Source of the DNA: Mycolicibacterium madagascariense
GTDB lineage: Bacteria; Actinomycetota; Actinomycetes; Mycobacteriales; Mycobacteriaceae
DNA: 64,000 bases
Direction: 5' to 3'
Assembly (NCBI RefSeq): GCF_010729665.1
Contig: NZ_AP022610.1
Location: forward strand, 4,650,001 to 4,714,000
The notes under the pieces were generated by a model. It was not told the DNA's origin. It searched no databases and was given only the letters and a program-made list of their open reading frames with translations. Numbering within the stretch: the first letter of the stretch is position 1; every line of letters starts with the position of its first letter. The translations under genes and the position numbers were made by a program. This document shows, one piece after another, positions 45,627 to 53,679 of this stretch.

Positions 45627-46724
45627 GTGACCGATGAACCCGAAGTCCGGCGCTCGATCGTCGCGGCGAGATCTGACGCCATCGCGGGTAGCGCACTCGT
45701 GCTGGGCAGCGCACTGTCGAACCAGTCCGGAGCCGCCGTGGGTGCGTTGGCCTTCGCCGCCATCGGTCCCGTCGGCGTCGTCGCGGTCCGGCAGTGGGTC
45801 GCCGCGGTCGCGCTGCTGGCCCTTGGCCGCCCCCGGGTCCGCACGTTCACCCGACGGCAATGGTCGTTGGTCGCGGCACTGGCGGCGGTGTTCGCGGTCA
45901 TGAATCTCGCGTTGTACCTCGCGGTCGCCCGGATCGGTCTCGGCCTGGCCGTGACCCTGGAGTTCCTCGGCCCCCTGTCCGTGGCGCTGGCCGGATCCCT
46001 CACCGCGGCCTCCCCGCGCGGCCATCGCGCCGTCACGTTCGGGGGCGGATTGCTCGCCGGAACCGGCGTGCTCCTACTGACCCGGCCCAGCCCGACGACC
46101 GACTACCTCGGTCTCGGCCTCGGCCTCCTGGCAGCGGGGTGCTGGGCGAGCTACATCGTGCTGAACCGCCTGGTGGGCAAAGACTTTCGTGGTGTCGACG
46201 GATCGGCGGCGGCCTGCGGGGCATCCGCACTCCTGTACGTTCCGGTCGGCGTGGCGGCGTTCATCACCCATCCCCCGACGCTTGCCGCGCTCGGGTGCGC
46301 CGCGACCGCCGGGGTGCTGGCCTCCGTCGTGCCGTTCATCACCGATGTGCTTGCCCTGCGCCGCATCCCCGTCCAGCGCTACGGAATTCTCGCCAGCATC
46401 AACCCCGTGATCGCGGCCATCGTCGGCGCGCTCGTTCTCGGGCAGACCCTCGGGATGCTGGACTACCTGGCCGTCGCCCTCATCGTCGCGGCCAACGTGG
46501 TCTGCGTACAGCCGGCACAATCATGGTGTCTCGCTGATCGTCTCGCGGCTCGTGTCGGACGACGGCGGTTTTGGCAGACGGTCCCCCGCGAGGCTAGGAC
46601 GTCCCCCGCGCGTGACCCCTCGTTCCGTCGGCGATGTCTGCCAACGCGGCGTCGACGACACCCCGTTCGGCGAACGAGGCCGCGAAGCCGTTGCCCACCA
46701 GTGTGGCCACGTCGTGGTCGGTGA
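45627..46724 (+). CDS. EamA-family exporter (RhtA-like) with anomalous C-terminal tail
   Basis: 365 residues. Ten hydrophobic segments in two EamA halves run to about residue 299 (ANVVCVQPA), where relatives end. A further ~66 residues are Arg/Pro-rich and lie largely antisense to the convergent deaminase gene (131-bp overlap). This suggests that the original stop has been lost by frameshift or mutation. The core should export small metabolites such as amino acids. It starts at GTG. Divergent from the LysR gene. Confidence 0.8.
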   Translation: MTDEPEVRRSIVAARSDAIAGSALVLGSALSNQSGAAVGALAFAAIGPVGVVAVRQWVAAVALLALGRPRVRTFTRRQWSLVAALAAVFAVMNLALYLAVARIGLGLAVTLEFLGPLSVALAGSLTAASPRGHRAVTFGGGLLAGTGVLLLTRPSPTTDYLGLGLGLLAAGCWASYIVLNRLVGKDFRGVDGSAAACGASALLYVPVGVAAFITHPPTLAALGCAATAGVLASVVPFITDVLALRRIPVQRYGILASINPVIAAIVGALVLGQTLGMLDYLAVALIVAANVVCVQPAQSWCLADRLAARVGRRRFWQTVPREARTSPARDPSFRRRCLPTRRRRHPVRRTRPRSRCPPVWPRRGR

Positions 46725-47640
46725 GGTCCAGCGCCGTCGCGATGGCCCGGTAGTTGTCGTTGAGGTAGCCGCCGAAGTAGGGCGGATCGTCGGAGTTGAC
46801 CGTGACGAGAACCCCCGCCTGCTGTAGGCGACGCAGGGGGTGCTGCCGCAGGTCGGGCGTGACCCCGAGCCGGAGGTTGGACAGTGGGCACATCGTCAAT
46901 GGAATGCGTTCGTCGACAAGGCGTTTAATCAATTCGGGGTCGTCGGCGGCCGCGACGCCGTGATCGATGCGGTCGGGGTGGCAGACGTCGAGCGCCTCCC
47001 TCACGTAGTCGCTGGGACCGTCTTCGCCGGCGTGAATGGTGGTGCGCAGACCCAATCGTCGGCATTGGGCGTAGTAGTTGGCGAACTCGGCGGGCGGATT
47101 GCCACGTTCCGCGCCACCCAGTCCGAACCCGAGCAGGCGGTCATACCAGGGCCTGGCCATGTCCAGCAGTTCGAGCGCGGCAGCCTCGGTGCGATGCCGT
47201 TGCGCGGTGAGCAGTACCTTTGCGTCGATGCCGAATCCCGAACGGGCGTCCTCGATCGCGTCGAAGACACCCCCCAACTGGGCGTCTAGCGGGATGTCGG
47301 CATCGAGGAACGTCTGCGGTCCGACGAACATCTCGACGAGGCGGACGCCGTCCTGGTGGGCGCGACGTAGATAGGCATGGGTCAGGTCGTAGAAGTCGCG
47401 ACGCTGCCGCAGCACGCGAGCCCCCTGGAAGAGCAACGTCAGGAAGTGCGGCAGACCCTCGAAGTGATAGGCGCCCTCGAGGTCCTCGATCGAGTTCCAG
47501 GGCACCGGGACGCGGTTGCGCTCGGCAAGCTCCAGCAGCATCGCCGGCTCCAACGTGCCCTCGAGATGGACGTGCAGCTCCGCCTTGGGCAGCTGAGCCC
47601 ACACCCCGGACTCCTGAGTCCTCGTGCCTTCGCCGGTCAA
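46594..47640 (-). CDS. Adenosine/adenine deaminase family enzyme
   Basis: 348 residues. Metal and catalytic residues are present: HVHLEG near 23, HAGED near 200, a catalytic His in DHGVAA, and NSDDPPYFGGY near 300. The last block is typical of bacterial adenine deaminases (ADE branch), while the overall family is adenosine deaminase. It hydrolyses the amino group of adenine or adenosine in purine salvage; which one is not settled by sequence reading. The 242-bp region upstream to 47882 shows no other gene. Confidence 0.85.
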   Translation of the reverse strand: MTGEGTRTQESGVWAQLPKAELHVHLEGTLEPAMLLELAERNRVPVPWNSIEDLEGAYHFEGLPHFLTLLFQGARVLRQRRDFYDLTHAYLRRAHQDGVRLVEMFVGPQTFLDADIPLDAQLGGVFDAIEDARSGFGIDAKVLLTAQRHRTEAAALELLDMARPWYDRLLGFGLGGAERGNPPAEFANYYAQCRRLGLRTTIHAGEDGPSDYVREALDVCHPDRIDHGVAAADDPELIKRLVDERIPLTMCPLSNLRLGVTPDLRQHPLRRLQQAGVLVTVNSDDPPYFGGYLNDNYRAIATALDLTDHDVATLVGNGFAASFAERGVVDAALADIADGTRGHARGTS

Positions 47641-47882
47641 CAGCTCTCCCCGTCAGCCAAAGTCAACTCCCACAACGTATTTCAGATCCGCGATCATGGA
47701 TGGCCGTGCCACGCGTGGGCCTCAATGGACAGCGTAGAGGCCGAGACTGCGTCTACGACGACTGGACACTCAGGCCGCCCACCGTCGAAAAATGGGTATT
47801 GACCGTCCACTACTGACATGTCTATGGTGGAATGTGAGGGCACCTCGAGTTCGAGGCCCACCCCACTCCGAGAGGCGAGACC

Positions 47883-48392
47883 GTGTCGATTGACTTCATG
47901 CCCGGACGGACGACCGCTGACGCACCCGAGGGAACGGTCGTGTTCCTCATCGGCATACGCGTGAACCGACCCCTGAAGCCGCAAAAGTGGTTTCCGGTGT
48001 TCCGCCAGATGCCGCGCATGCTCAAGGAACTGGGAGACCGACCCGAGCTGGGCCTACTCACGGCCACCACCTACCTCAGCGGGCGAACCGCACTCGTCGT
48101 GCAGTACTGGGCCAGCGCCGAGCTCCTCAACGCCTACGCAACGGCGCGGGATCACGCCCACCTGCCGGCATGGCGCGAGTTCAACCGACGCATCAAGGAC
48201 ACCGGCGACGTGGGCGTCTTCCACGAGACGTACGTGCTGGGCGGCAGCCACGAAACCATCTACGTCAACATGCCCGCGTCGTTCGGTCTGGCCGGAGCGA
48301 CGACGATGCAGCCCATCACCTCGAAGGGCAACCGCGCCCTGCACCGTCTCGATGCCACGGTTCCCGACACGCCTGCGGTCGAACCGTACTGA
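47883..48392 (+). CDS. DUF4188 protein (monooxygenase-like fold)
   Basis: 169 residues, soluble. VVFLIGIRVNRPLKPQKWFPVFRQMPRMLKEL, VQYWASAELLNAYA, PAWREFNRRIKDTGDVGVFHETY and YVNMP are the DUF4188 blocks. The family resembles the dimeric ABM/ferredoxin-like fold of small monooxygenases, but activity is unproven. It starts at GTG. It is the last chromosomal gene before the integrative-element repeat at 48430. Confidence 0.8.
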   Translation: MSIDFMPGRTTADAPEGTVVFLIGIRVNRPLKPQKWFPVFRQMPRMLKELGDRPELGLLTATTYLSGRTALVVQYWASAELLNAYATARDHAHLPAWREFNRRIKDTGDVGVFHETYVLGGSHETIYVNMPASFGLAGATTMQPITSKGNRALHRLDATVPDTPAVEPY

Positions 48393-48429
48393 CACTCGAA
48401 CGACCACCGGGCAATACCCCGACTTGCTG

Positions 48430-48470
48430 AAATCTGTTGGAGCCCTGACCTTCTCGATGCGGACGAGACG
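48430..48470. repeat. Left attachment-like repeat (damaged tRNA-Ala 3' half)
   Basis: Positions 48444-48470 match 51708-51734 at 26 of 27 bases, covering the anticodon arm of the tRNA. Positions 48430-48443 match 51678-51691 at 13 of 14 bases. The 16 bases between these blocks in the intact tRNA (T-arm part) are absent here. Same orientation as the right copy. Confidence 0.75.
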
Positions 48471-48536
48471 ACGTGGCGTTTGCGGACGTTGACCGCTTTG
48501 GCTGAGTCATCAATCGGCAAATCAAGAGGTTGTGCA

Positions 48537-49889
48537 TCACGTTGTGGCTGTGTTGCCGATGACCGGAAAGGGTTGGCAGGCGTGGTGAGTGGCCATGGCT
48601 GATCCAGGCGGGCCAAGGGCGCTCTTGTGGCGGATCTGTCGGCGGTAGAAGAGTTCGCAGAGTTGTTCGTCGTGCGCGCCCTGGTCGGCGAGGACGAACG
48701 CTTCCAATTCGGCGTCGCCTTGCTGCCAGGTGCTGGGACGGTGGCCGAGTAGCGGCTTGAGGTCGTCGAGGTCGGCGTTCGTGGACGCGACACCGATGTC
48801 GTCTTCGCGTTGTAGGTAGCGTGCAAGCCGGAAGGCGATCCTTAGCCGGTACTTGGCGTACTCGTCGGCGATGTCGGTGCCCCTGAGCATGTCGATGAGT
48901 TGTTGGTGGGCTGTGGCAGCGCGCGATGGCTCCACCGTGGGAATGGTGGGCGGTGCGAGGTCCACTCCGAGGCGCTCGGCGAGTGCTTCGATGGCGTGCA
49001 GGTTGGTCTCGCTGCACCAATGCAGGTTGGTCATGTAGTCCGATTCCGGCGCTGGGTGGTTCAGCGAGTTGCGGAAGGCCAGCTCGTTGGTGAGGGTGAA
49101 GGCGATGTGATGCAGTTGCACGGCGTCCACGTCCACCAGGAAGCCACCTGCCCGCTCGTAGGCGTCATAGAGCACCCCGAAGTCGCCGAAATGCAGGACG
49201 GTGTCTCGCATTCGGGGTGCGGCGAGGTCCATCATCGGATCGCCGATGTGCCCAATCTCGACGTCGAGAAGCGAGACCAGGTGGCCGTCGAGCTGGTGCA
49301 TCTGGCCCGAATCCCACACGATCACCGATTCGCGGCCCCGAGTGTTCACTGGATTTCGCTTGAGCCAGCCGAGCACGAACTCCACCAACGGATTCGGGGC
49401 TTTCTTGCCGTATCGCCACACCTGTTCGAACCGGTCGATGCCGTAGCGCCCCGACCCCGCGGGCGTCCGAGCGCGCTCGACCCCGGCGGCTTCGAAGGGT
49501 TCGATCGGGAGGCGATGCAAGCGCGCCAAGGTACCCATGTAGTCGCGCATCACCGCATCGCGCTCGTCGGTGGACAGGCCGTCGAATCCCGGCCGTCCTT
49601 CGACGCGGGCCATGACATAAGCAGGCAGGTGGTCTATCCAGCCGTAGACGGTTGGGACGGGGATGCCGTGCTCGCCCATGGTCTTCTGCAGCGTCATCTC
49701 GTGGCGGAGCGGGAACTGCATGGGGATGTCCTCGCCGCGCTCACCGCGCACCATCAGCGGTAACGGCATGCCGTCGCGTTCGGCATCGACCAACCACGCT
49801 GCTCGCCATCGTGCCTGTCGGGTGATCCTCTGCACGTGCGCGCCAAGGTGGTCGGCGACCCAGCGGTAGATGACTGCCTCTTCGTTCAT
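48537..49889 (-). CDS. Phosphotransferase family protein (APH/ChoK kinase fold)
   Basis: 450 residues from ATG 49889, which overlaps the stop of the upstream membrane gene (ATGA). Kinase-fold blocks: LMVRGERGEDIPMQFPLRHEMTLQKTMGEHGIPVP at the N-lobe and, in the C-lobe, LVSLLDVEIGHIGDPMMDLA as the DxE metal loop. The usual catalytic H-G-D reads as QLDGHLVSLLD, so the Asp-containing loop is shifted or altered. Substrate unknown; relatives act on small alcohols or antibiotics. Cargo of the integrative element and coupled to the AveC-like gene. Confidence 0.7.
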   Translation of the reverse strand: MNEEAVIYRWVADHLGAHVQRITRQARWRAAWLVDAERDGMPLPLMVRGERGEDIPMQFPLRHEMTLQKTMGEHGIPVPTVYGWIDHLPAYVMARVEGRPGFDGLSTDERDAVMRDYMGTLARLHRLPIEPFEAAGVERARTPAGSGRYGIDRFEQVWRYGKKAPNPLVEFVLGWLKRNPVNTRGRESVIVWDSGQMHQLDGHLVSLLDVEIGHIGDPMMDLAAPRMRDTVLHFGDFGVLYDAYERAGGFLVDVDAVQLHHIAFTLTNELAFRNSLNHPAPESDYMTNLHWCSETNLHAIEALAERLGVDLAPPTIPTVEPSRAATAHQQLIDMLRGTDIADEYAKYRLRIAFRLARYLQREDDIGVASTNADLDDLKPLLGHRPSTWQQGDAELEAFVLADQGAHDEQLCELFYRRQIRHKSALGPPGSAMATHHACQPFPVIGNTATT

Positions 49890-50677
49890 GGGTTGGGCAC
49901 CCAGACATTGTTGGGAAAGAACAGGATGCGGGCGATCACCAGCGGCAGTGTCAGGAACACCGCATAGAGGACGTTCATGCCGATGATCCAGGCGATGATC
50001 TGGTGGAGGCGCTGCCCCGAGCTGGCGATGGCGGGTCGCACCCCGAGCGCCCTCTCGAACCACGTGCGTCCGGTCGCGTCGCGTCGGTCCAGGCTGGTGA
50101 CCACTGCGGCGGCGAAGAGCGCCAGCGGAACACCTTGGTAGATCAACTGCAGTCCGCCCTTGTCGGTGTGGATGGTCGGGCCGATGGATTGCATGTACTG
50201 GAACCAGTTCGTCACATAGGACACGCCGTCAGCGGTCAGGAAGTTCCACAGCATGAAGGGGATGACCACGGTAACCAGAAGGGCGAGAAGGTAGTTGATG
50301 GACGGATAGCGGCGACGGAACCACCGGAACAGGGTCAGGACCGCCGCGAAACCGCCTGCGTAGAACCAGCCGTACCCGGCTAGCACGTAGACCGGTTTGT
50401 TGGGGGTGGTGTAAGGGGACGGACCCCACGGCAGCAGGGTCAGATCGGGGTTGTAGTACAGGTAGGCACCCCAGTCGGCGTAGAACTCCTGCCACCACAT
50501 GGTGAAGCACCCGATGAACAGCAGTGCCGCAGTGTCGGGCTGGTCGTTCCTGCGCCACCGGTAGAGCAGGAAAACCGCCACGCCGACGAAGACGACCCAG
50601 CCGCCGATCTCCATCGACCAGGGGGCGACCGACGGGGGAAGTGGGCCAGCCGCGATCAGGTCGGTCCGTGTGGGCAT
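49886..50677 (-). CDS. Polytopic membrane protein, AveC-like
   Basis: 263 residues from ATG 50677, which follows AGGAGG by 7 nt. About seven hydrophobic segments; the polar stretch WWQEFYADWGAYLYYNPDLTLLPWGPSPYTTPNKPVYVLAGYG (in segments) is distinctive. The layout resembles mycobacterial proteins annotated as AveC-type spirocyclase, but I am not certain of that assignment. It is the first gene downstream of the 26-bp operator and is translationally coupled to the phosphotransferase. Confidence 0.55.
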   Translation of the reverse strand: MPTRTDLIAAGPLPPSVAPWSMEIGGWVVFVGVAVFLLYRWRRNDQPDTAALLFIGCFTMWWQEFYADWGAYLYYNPDLTLLPWGPSPYTTPNKPVYVLAGYGWFYAGGFAAVLTLFRWFRRRYPSINYLLALLVTVVIPFMLWNFLTADGVSYVTNWFQYMQSIGPTIHTDKGGLQLIYQGVPLALFAAAVVTSLDRRDATGRTWFERALGVRPAIASSGQRLHQIIAWIIGMNVLYAVFLTLPLVIARILFFPNNVWVPNP

Positions 50678-50700
50678 CGTTGCGCCTCCTGTGGCAGTGC

Positions 50701-50726
50701 TCCGACAAAAATGATCTTTTGTCGGA
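50701..50726. promoter_or_regulatory. Perfect TetR-type operator
   Basis: Arms TCCGACAAAA (50701-50710) and TTTTGTCGGA (50717-50726) are exact reverse complements, with the spacer ATGATC. It lies 24 bp upstream of the AveC-like start and 56 bp upstream of the TetR start, so it can control both directions. Confidence 0.8.
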
Positions 50727-50781
50727 CTCGCTACACTTACGGCCATATCGTGAGGTTGTCAACCGTGAGCATGGAGGCGAA

Positions 50782-51417
50782 TTGTCGGGACTTGCTGAGC
50801 GCCCACGACATGGCACTTGGGGTGCTGATCTACCTCGGAACGAAGACGAAGCCCGTGAGCGTCTGCTCGTCGCAGCCGAAGCCTGCTACGCCGAACGCGG
50901 ACCCAGTCACACCAAGATGAGCGACATCGCCATCAAGGCAGGCGTGCACCGCTCGACGGTGTACTACTACTTCCCGAACAAGGACGCCGTCCTGGCAGCA
51001 GCCTTCGTCCGAGCACTCGAGGAGATCCTCGGGGCAACCGAGCCGTGTTGGCGCACCGATGAGCCGTTTCTGGATCGACTCGTCAACGCCTGCCTCGTCG
51101 GCAACGACGCCGCCCGACGCTCCCCTACCGCTCGCCTGCTCATCGCCAATGACGAAGCCACCCACACCTACCAGGTGGCGGAGGCATCCGCCATTTGGCG
51201 CTCGGCACTAGCGGACGCGCTAGGCGAAAAGCTTGCCACCGCAGCAGCAGCCGGGGAACTACGCGACGACCTCACGCCAGAAACCCTGGCGCGCTGGATA
51301 ACTCGCGTAAATTTCAGCCTGATGGCCGAACCCGCCAAACCCGAAGACGGGGGCGAAGAAGGCGTGATACGTCAGTTGCTCGCACCGTCGCTCGCGCCGC
51401 GCCGGAGAATTCCTTAG
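50782..51417 (+). CDS. TetR-family regulator of the island cassette
   Basis: 211 residues from the TTG at 50782, preceded by GGAGG at short spacing; the ORF upstream runs through the operator and is not family-like. The helix-turn-helix is MSDIAIKAGVHRSTVYYYFPNKDAVLAA (in segments, ~46-72). It is divergent from the membrane/phosphotransferase pair across the palindrome at 50701-50726, which it probably binds. The ligand is unknown. Confidence 0.85.
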   Translation: MSGLAERPRHGTWGADLPRNEDEARERLLVAAEACYAERGPSHTKMSDIAIKAGVHRSTVYYYFPNKDAVLAAAFVRALEEILGATEPCWRTDEPFLDRLVNACLVGNDAARRSPTARLLIANDEATHTYQVAEASAIWRSALADALGEKLATAAAAGELRDDLTPETLARWITRVNFSLMAEPAKPEDGGEEGVIRQLLAPSLAPRRRIP

Positions 51418-51460
51418 CGACCGACTAGCCCGGCCTGCCGTAACGGACACGCCGTCGCGC

Positions 51461-51670
51461 GTGGAGAATGCGTCGGCAGTCGGCCTGGCGGTAAGCGTCG
51501 GTGCACACGTGAAGGCGGTCCAACGGATGGTCGGGCATCCGAACCCCATGGCTCTCGGTACCTACGCCGGCCCGCTCGACGAGGACGTGCACGATGTAGC
51601 GGACCGCCTCACACGGCGATCCAATCTACTGCGGACGACTGCTGAGACCTTGGCTTCCGTAACGCCCTGA
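51461..51670 (+). pseudogene. C-terminal fragment of a tyrosine recombinase (integrase)
   Basis: About 69 codons: LAVSVGAHVKAVQRMVGHPNPMALGTYAGPL then DVADRL follow the end of phage-type integrases (AVSAGANVKAVQRMLGHASAAMTL-YADLF...VADRL). The catalytic His of GH and the Tyr of TYA remain. The preceding HxLRH with its Arg is replaced by ENAS, and all of the N-terminal part is missing. It lies 12 bp from the 3' end of tRNA-Ala. Confidence 0.75.
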
Positions 51671-51677
51671 CCTGCCC

Positions 51678-51734
51678 AAATCTGGTGGAGCTAAGGGGAA
51701 TCGAACCCCTGACCTTCTCGATGCGAACGAGACG
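51678..51734. repeat. Right attachment-like repeat within tRNA-Ala
   Basis: The intact counterpart of the left repeat, running from the acceptor 3' end through the anticodon arm. The near-identical 27-bp core is 51708-51734. Confidence 0.7.
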
Positions 51735-51758
51735 CGCTACCAACTGCGCTATAGCCCC
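51683..51758 (-). tRNA. tRNA-Ala (anticodon CGC)
   Basis: Folds as a standard 76-nt cloverleaf. The acceptor GGGGCTA pairs with TAGCTCC (one G-T pair), followed by A and an encoded CCA. The D arm is GCGC/GCGC, the anticodon stem TCTCG/CGAGA with loop TTCGCAT (anticodon CGC, reads GCG), and the T arm AGGGG/CCCCT with loop TTCGATT. It served as the insertion site for the adjacent element. Confidence 0.95.
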
Positions 51759-51809
51759 TGGTGCTGGAAGCACAGGCTACCAGTGCCGGTGCCGCCCGGA
51801 AAAACCGCG

Positions 51810-52880
51810 CTACTGCCCGGACGCTCTGGGCAGGTCGTAGTCGCGCGCGAACGGGGCGTACTCCAGGTGTTCGAAGATCGGGTCCTCGTCGTCGATCTCC
51901 AACACCACCGACCCGGGGCGTCGCAGCCGCGCGGGCACGACGTCGTAGTCGGGGTCGTTGGTGTTCTCGACGCCCAGGTGGGACCGCATCATCCGCTGGG
52001 CCCGGCGCCGGCGCACCTGCTCTTCGATGCGCGTCTGGCGGCGCAGGTAGCCGAGGTAGAGGATCGTGACGGCGCCGACCGTCCCGCACAGCCACCAGAA
52101 CCCCGTCGAGACGAGGTAAGCGGCGATGCCGGAGATCAGCAGTAGCACCGCCATCCCCATCAGCATCCGCTTGCGGAAGCGGAACTTGCGTGCGCTGACG
52201 GCGGCGGCGGTCTTGGACTCGTAGGTGCGACGACGCTCGTGCGGCTTGGTCCCCGCGACGTGCAGGTCGACGTCGGGCACCGCGTCGAACTCCGAGGTGT
52301 CCTCGACGTACTCGTAGTCGTGGTCGGTGCCCTCATCCGAGGCGGCAGCGAACTCGTCGGTCATCTCGTCGTCGGCGCGAGCGTCGACCTCGTGGTCGTC
52401 GTCGGCGGGCTCGTCGACCTCGTGCAGGTCGTCGACGGAGAAGGCCTTGGTGTTCTCGTCGAACTCCAGGGGCAGCTCGGGATCGCGGTCCAGCGTCACC
52501 TGCGCGGAGGCGCCGATGGGCAGGGCCCCCGAGTCCTCCTCGACGATGTCGACGTCCAGATAGTCGGGTTCGGTCTGCGCCTTCGCCGGGGCCATCGTCA
52601 CGACGGTCTTCGCAGGCGCGGCGACCGGCTCGTCCTCGTCGAGGTCGTCGTCGAGGTCGTCGTGGGTGGGACGCCAGTGCGGGTCGCTGTCGTGACCGGC
52701 CGCGGGCTTGCGTCGCCGAAGCAGTCGCTCACCGCTGCGCGTGTTCAGTACCCGGGTGGCCAGGGCCACGTCGCTGGTGCGCCGCACCGTTTCGCGCTTG
52801 CTCACCAACATGGGAACGAGCACGAACAACCACAGCACGACGAGGGATATCCACAGAAGGGATTGGGGGATGCTTGGCAT
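51810..52880 (-). CDS. SepX/GlpR-like division-associated membrane protein (Rv0996 type)
   Basis: 356 residues. An N-terminal membrane helix (LLWISLVVLWLFVLVPMLV) is followed by the conserved juxtamembrane block RTSDVALATRVLN, then a ~170-residue acidic disordered stretch. Two adjacent helices (~238-280) and a cytosolic tail with RLRRPGSVVLEIDDEDPIFEHLEYAPFARDYDLP (in segments) complete it. It is the last gene of the conserved galU-moeA-rimJ cluster. Homologues (SepX in Streptomyces, GlpR in corynebacteria) are known to work in cell division, GlpR as receptor of the MoeA-like Glp, whose likely counterpart lies two genes upstream. Confidence 0.8.
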   Translation of the reverse strand: MPSIPQSLLWISLVVLWLFVLVPMLVSKRETVRRTSDVALATRVLNTRSGERLLRRRKPAAGHDSDPHWRPTHDDLDDDLDEDEPVAAPAKTVVTMAPAKAQTEPDYLDVDIVEEDSGALPIGASAQVTLDRDPELPLEFDENTKAFSVDDLHEVDEPADDDHEVDARADDEMTDEFAAASDEGTDHDYEYVEDTSEFDAVPDVDLHVAGTKPHERRRTYESKTAAAVSARKFRFRKRMLMGMAVLLLISGIAAYLVSTGFWWLCGTVGAVTILYLGYLRRQTRIEEQVRRRRAQRMMRSHLGVENTNDPDYDVVPARLRRPGSVVLEIDDEDPIFEHLEYAPFARDYDLPRASGQ

Positions 52881-53013
52881 GTCGCCGGCTCCTTTCCCCG
52901 TAAGGCTAGGTCCGTGACCAGCGCACCCGGGGTCGACGCGCCGAGGTCAATTACACACCTGTGATTCACCTCTTACAAGCACATCTGTCCCTTGAGTCAC
53001 ATCTGTCACAGGT

Positions 53014-53667
53014 TCACGCCCATGTCGCCCGTCCGTCGCGGACCAGCGCAGACGTCGCCGAGCCGGTGAGCTCCTCGATGGTGATCGCCACCAGCAGGTG
53101 GTCCCGCCACGCCCCGTCCACCTCCAGATAGCGCCGAAGCAGACCCTCCTCGCGGAAGCGCGCCTTCGCCAGCACGGCTCGACTCGGCGCGTTCTCCGGA
53201 CGCACCGTCGCCTCGATGCGGTGCAGTCCCACCGGCCCGAAGCCGTGGTCGAGACCCAACGCGACCGCGCCGGTCGCGACGCCGCCACCGTTGTGTTCCT
53301 TGGCCACCCAGTAGCCGATCCATGCCGAACGCAGCGCGCCGTGGGTCACGTTGCCAATGGTCAGCTGTCCGCAGAACTCACCGTCCAGCTCGATGGCGTA
53401 GGGCAGCATGCGACCCTTGCGCGCCTCGCTGCGAAGCCCGGAGCAGATCGTCGGCCACGACGAAATCGCGTGTCGCACTTGCCAATTCACGTCGGCCACC
53501 GGCTCCCACGGCTCCAGGTGGGCCTGGTCGGTCAGCCGGATGCGACTCCACGCCGCGCCGTCGCGCAGCCGCACCGGCCGCAGCCGCACCAGACCCGCGG
53601 GCACCCGCAGCGGACCCACGGGCTTCGGCCAACCCGGGTGCATGGTGGTCGAGCGCCAGAGGTTCAT
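53014..53667 (-). CDS. rimJ: GNAT acetyltransferase, RimJ-like
   Basis: 217 residues. LVRLRPVRLRDGAAWSRIRL opens the fold; the acetyl-CoA loop is the region YWVAKEHNGGGVATGAVAL; LHRIEATVRPENAPSRAVLAKARF is the C-terminal GNAT block. It N-acetylates a protein, by analogy a ribosomal protein or other N-terminus. Starts 12 bp after moeA/glp on the same strand, so co-transcribed. Confidence 0.85.
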   Translation of the reverse strand: MNLWRSTTMHPGWPKPVGPLRVPAGLVRLRPVRLRDGAAWSRIRLTDQAHLEPWEPVADVNWQVRHAISSWPTICSGLRSEARKGRMLPYAIELDGEFCGQLTIGNVTHGALRSAWIGYWVAKEHNGGGVATGAVALGLDHGFGPVGLHRIEATVRPENAPSRAVLAKARFREEGLLRRYLEVDGAWRDHLLVAITIEELTGSATSALVRDGRATWA

Positions 53668-53679
53668 GTCCGACGATCG

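Larger units (their letters stand above)
48430..51758. mobile_element. Remnant of a small integrative element at tRNA-Ala(CGC)
   Basis: Bounded on the right by an intact tRNA-Ala and on the left by a damaged copy of its 3' half. An integrase C-terminal fragment lies directly beside the tRNA, as usual for tRNA-targeted elements. The cargo is a TetR regulator, an AveC-like membrane protein and a phosphotransferase. The integrase is too short to work, so the element is fixed. Confidence 0.7.

Noticed and set aside
48537..48900. Several overlapping small frames near the left attachment repeat
   Set aside because: Shadows of the phosphotransferase gene; no ribosome sites or motifs.
50524..50781. 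N-terminal extension of the island TetR protein
   Set aside because: It would run through the palindromic operator and the divergent gene start; the TTG at 50782 has a ribosome site and gives the normal family length.
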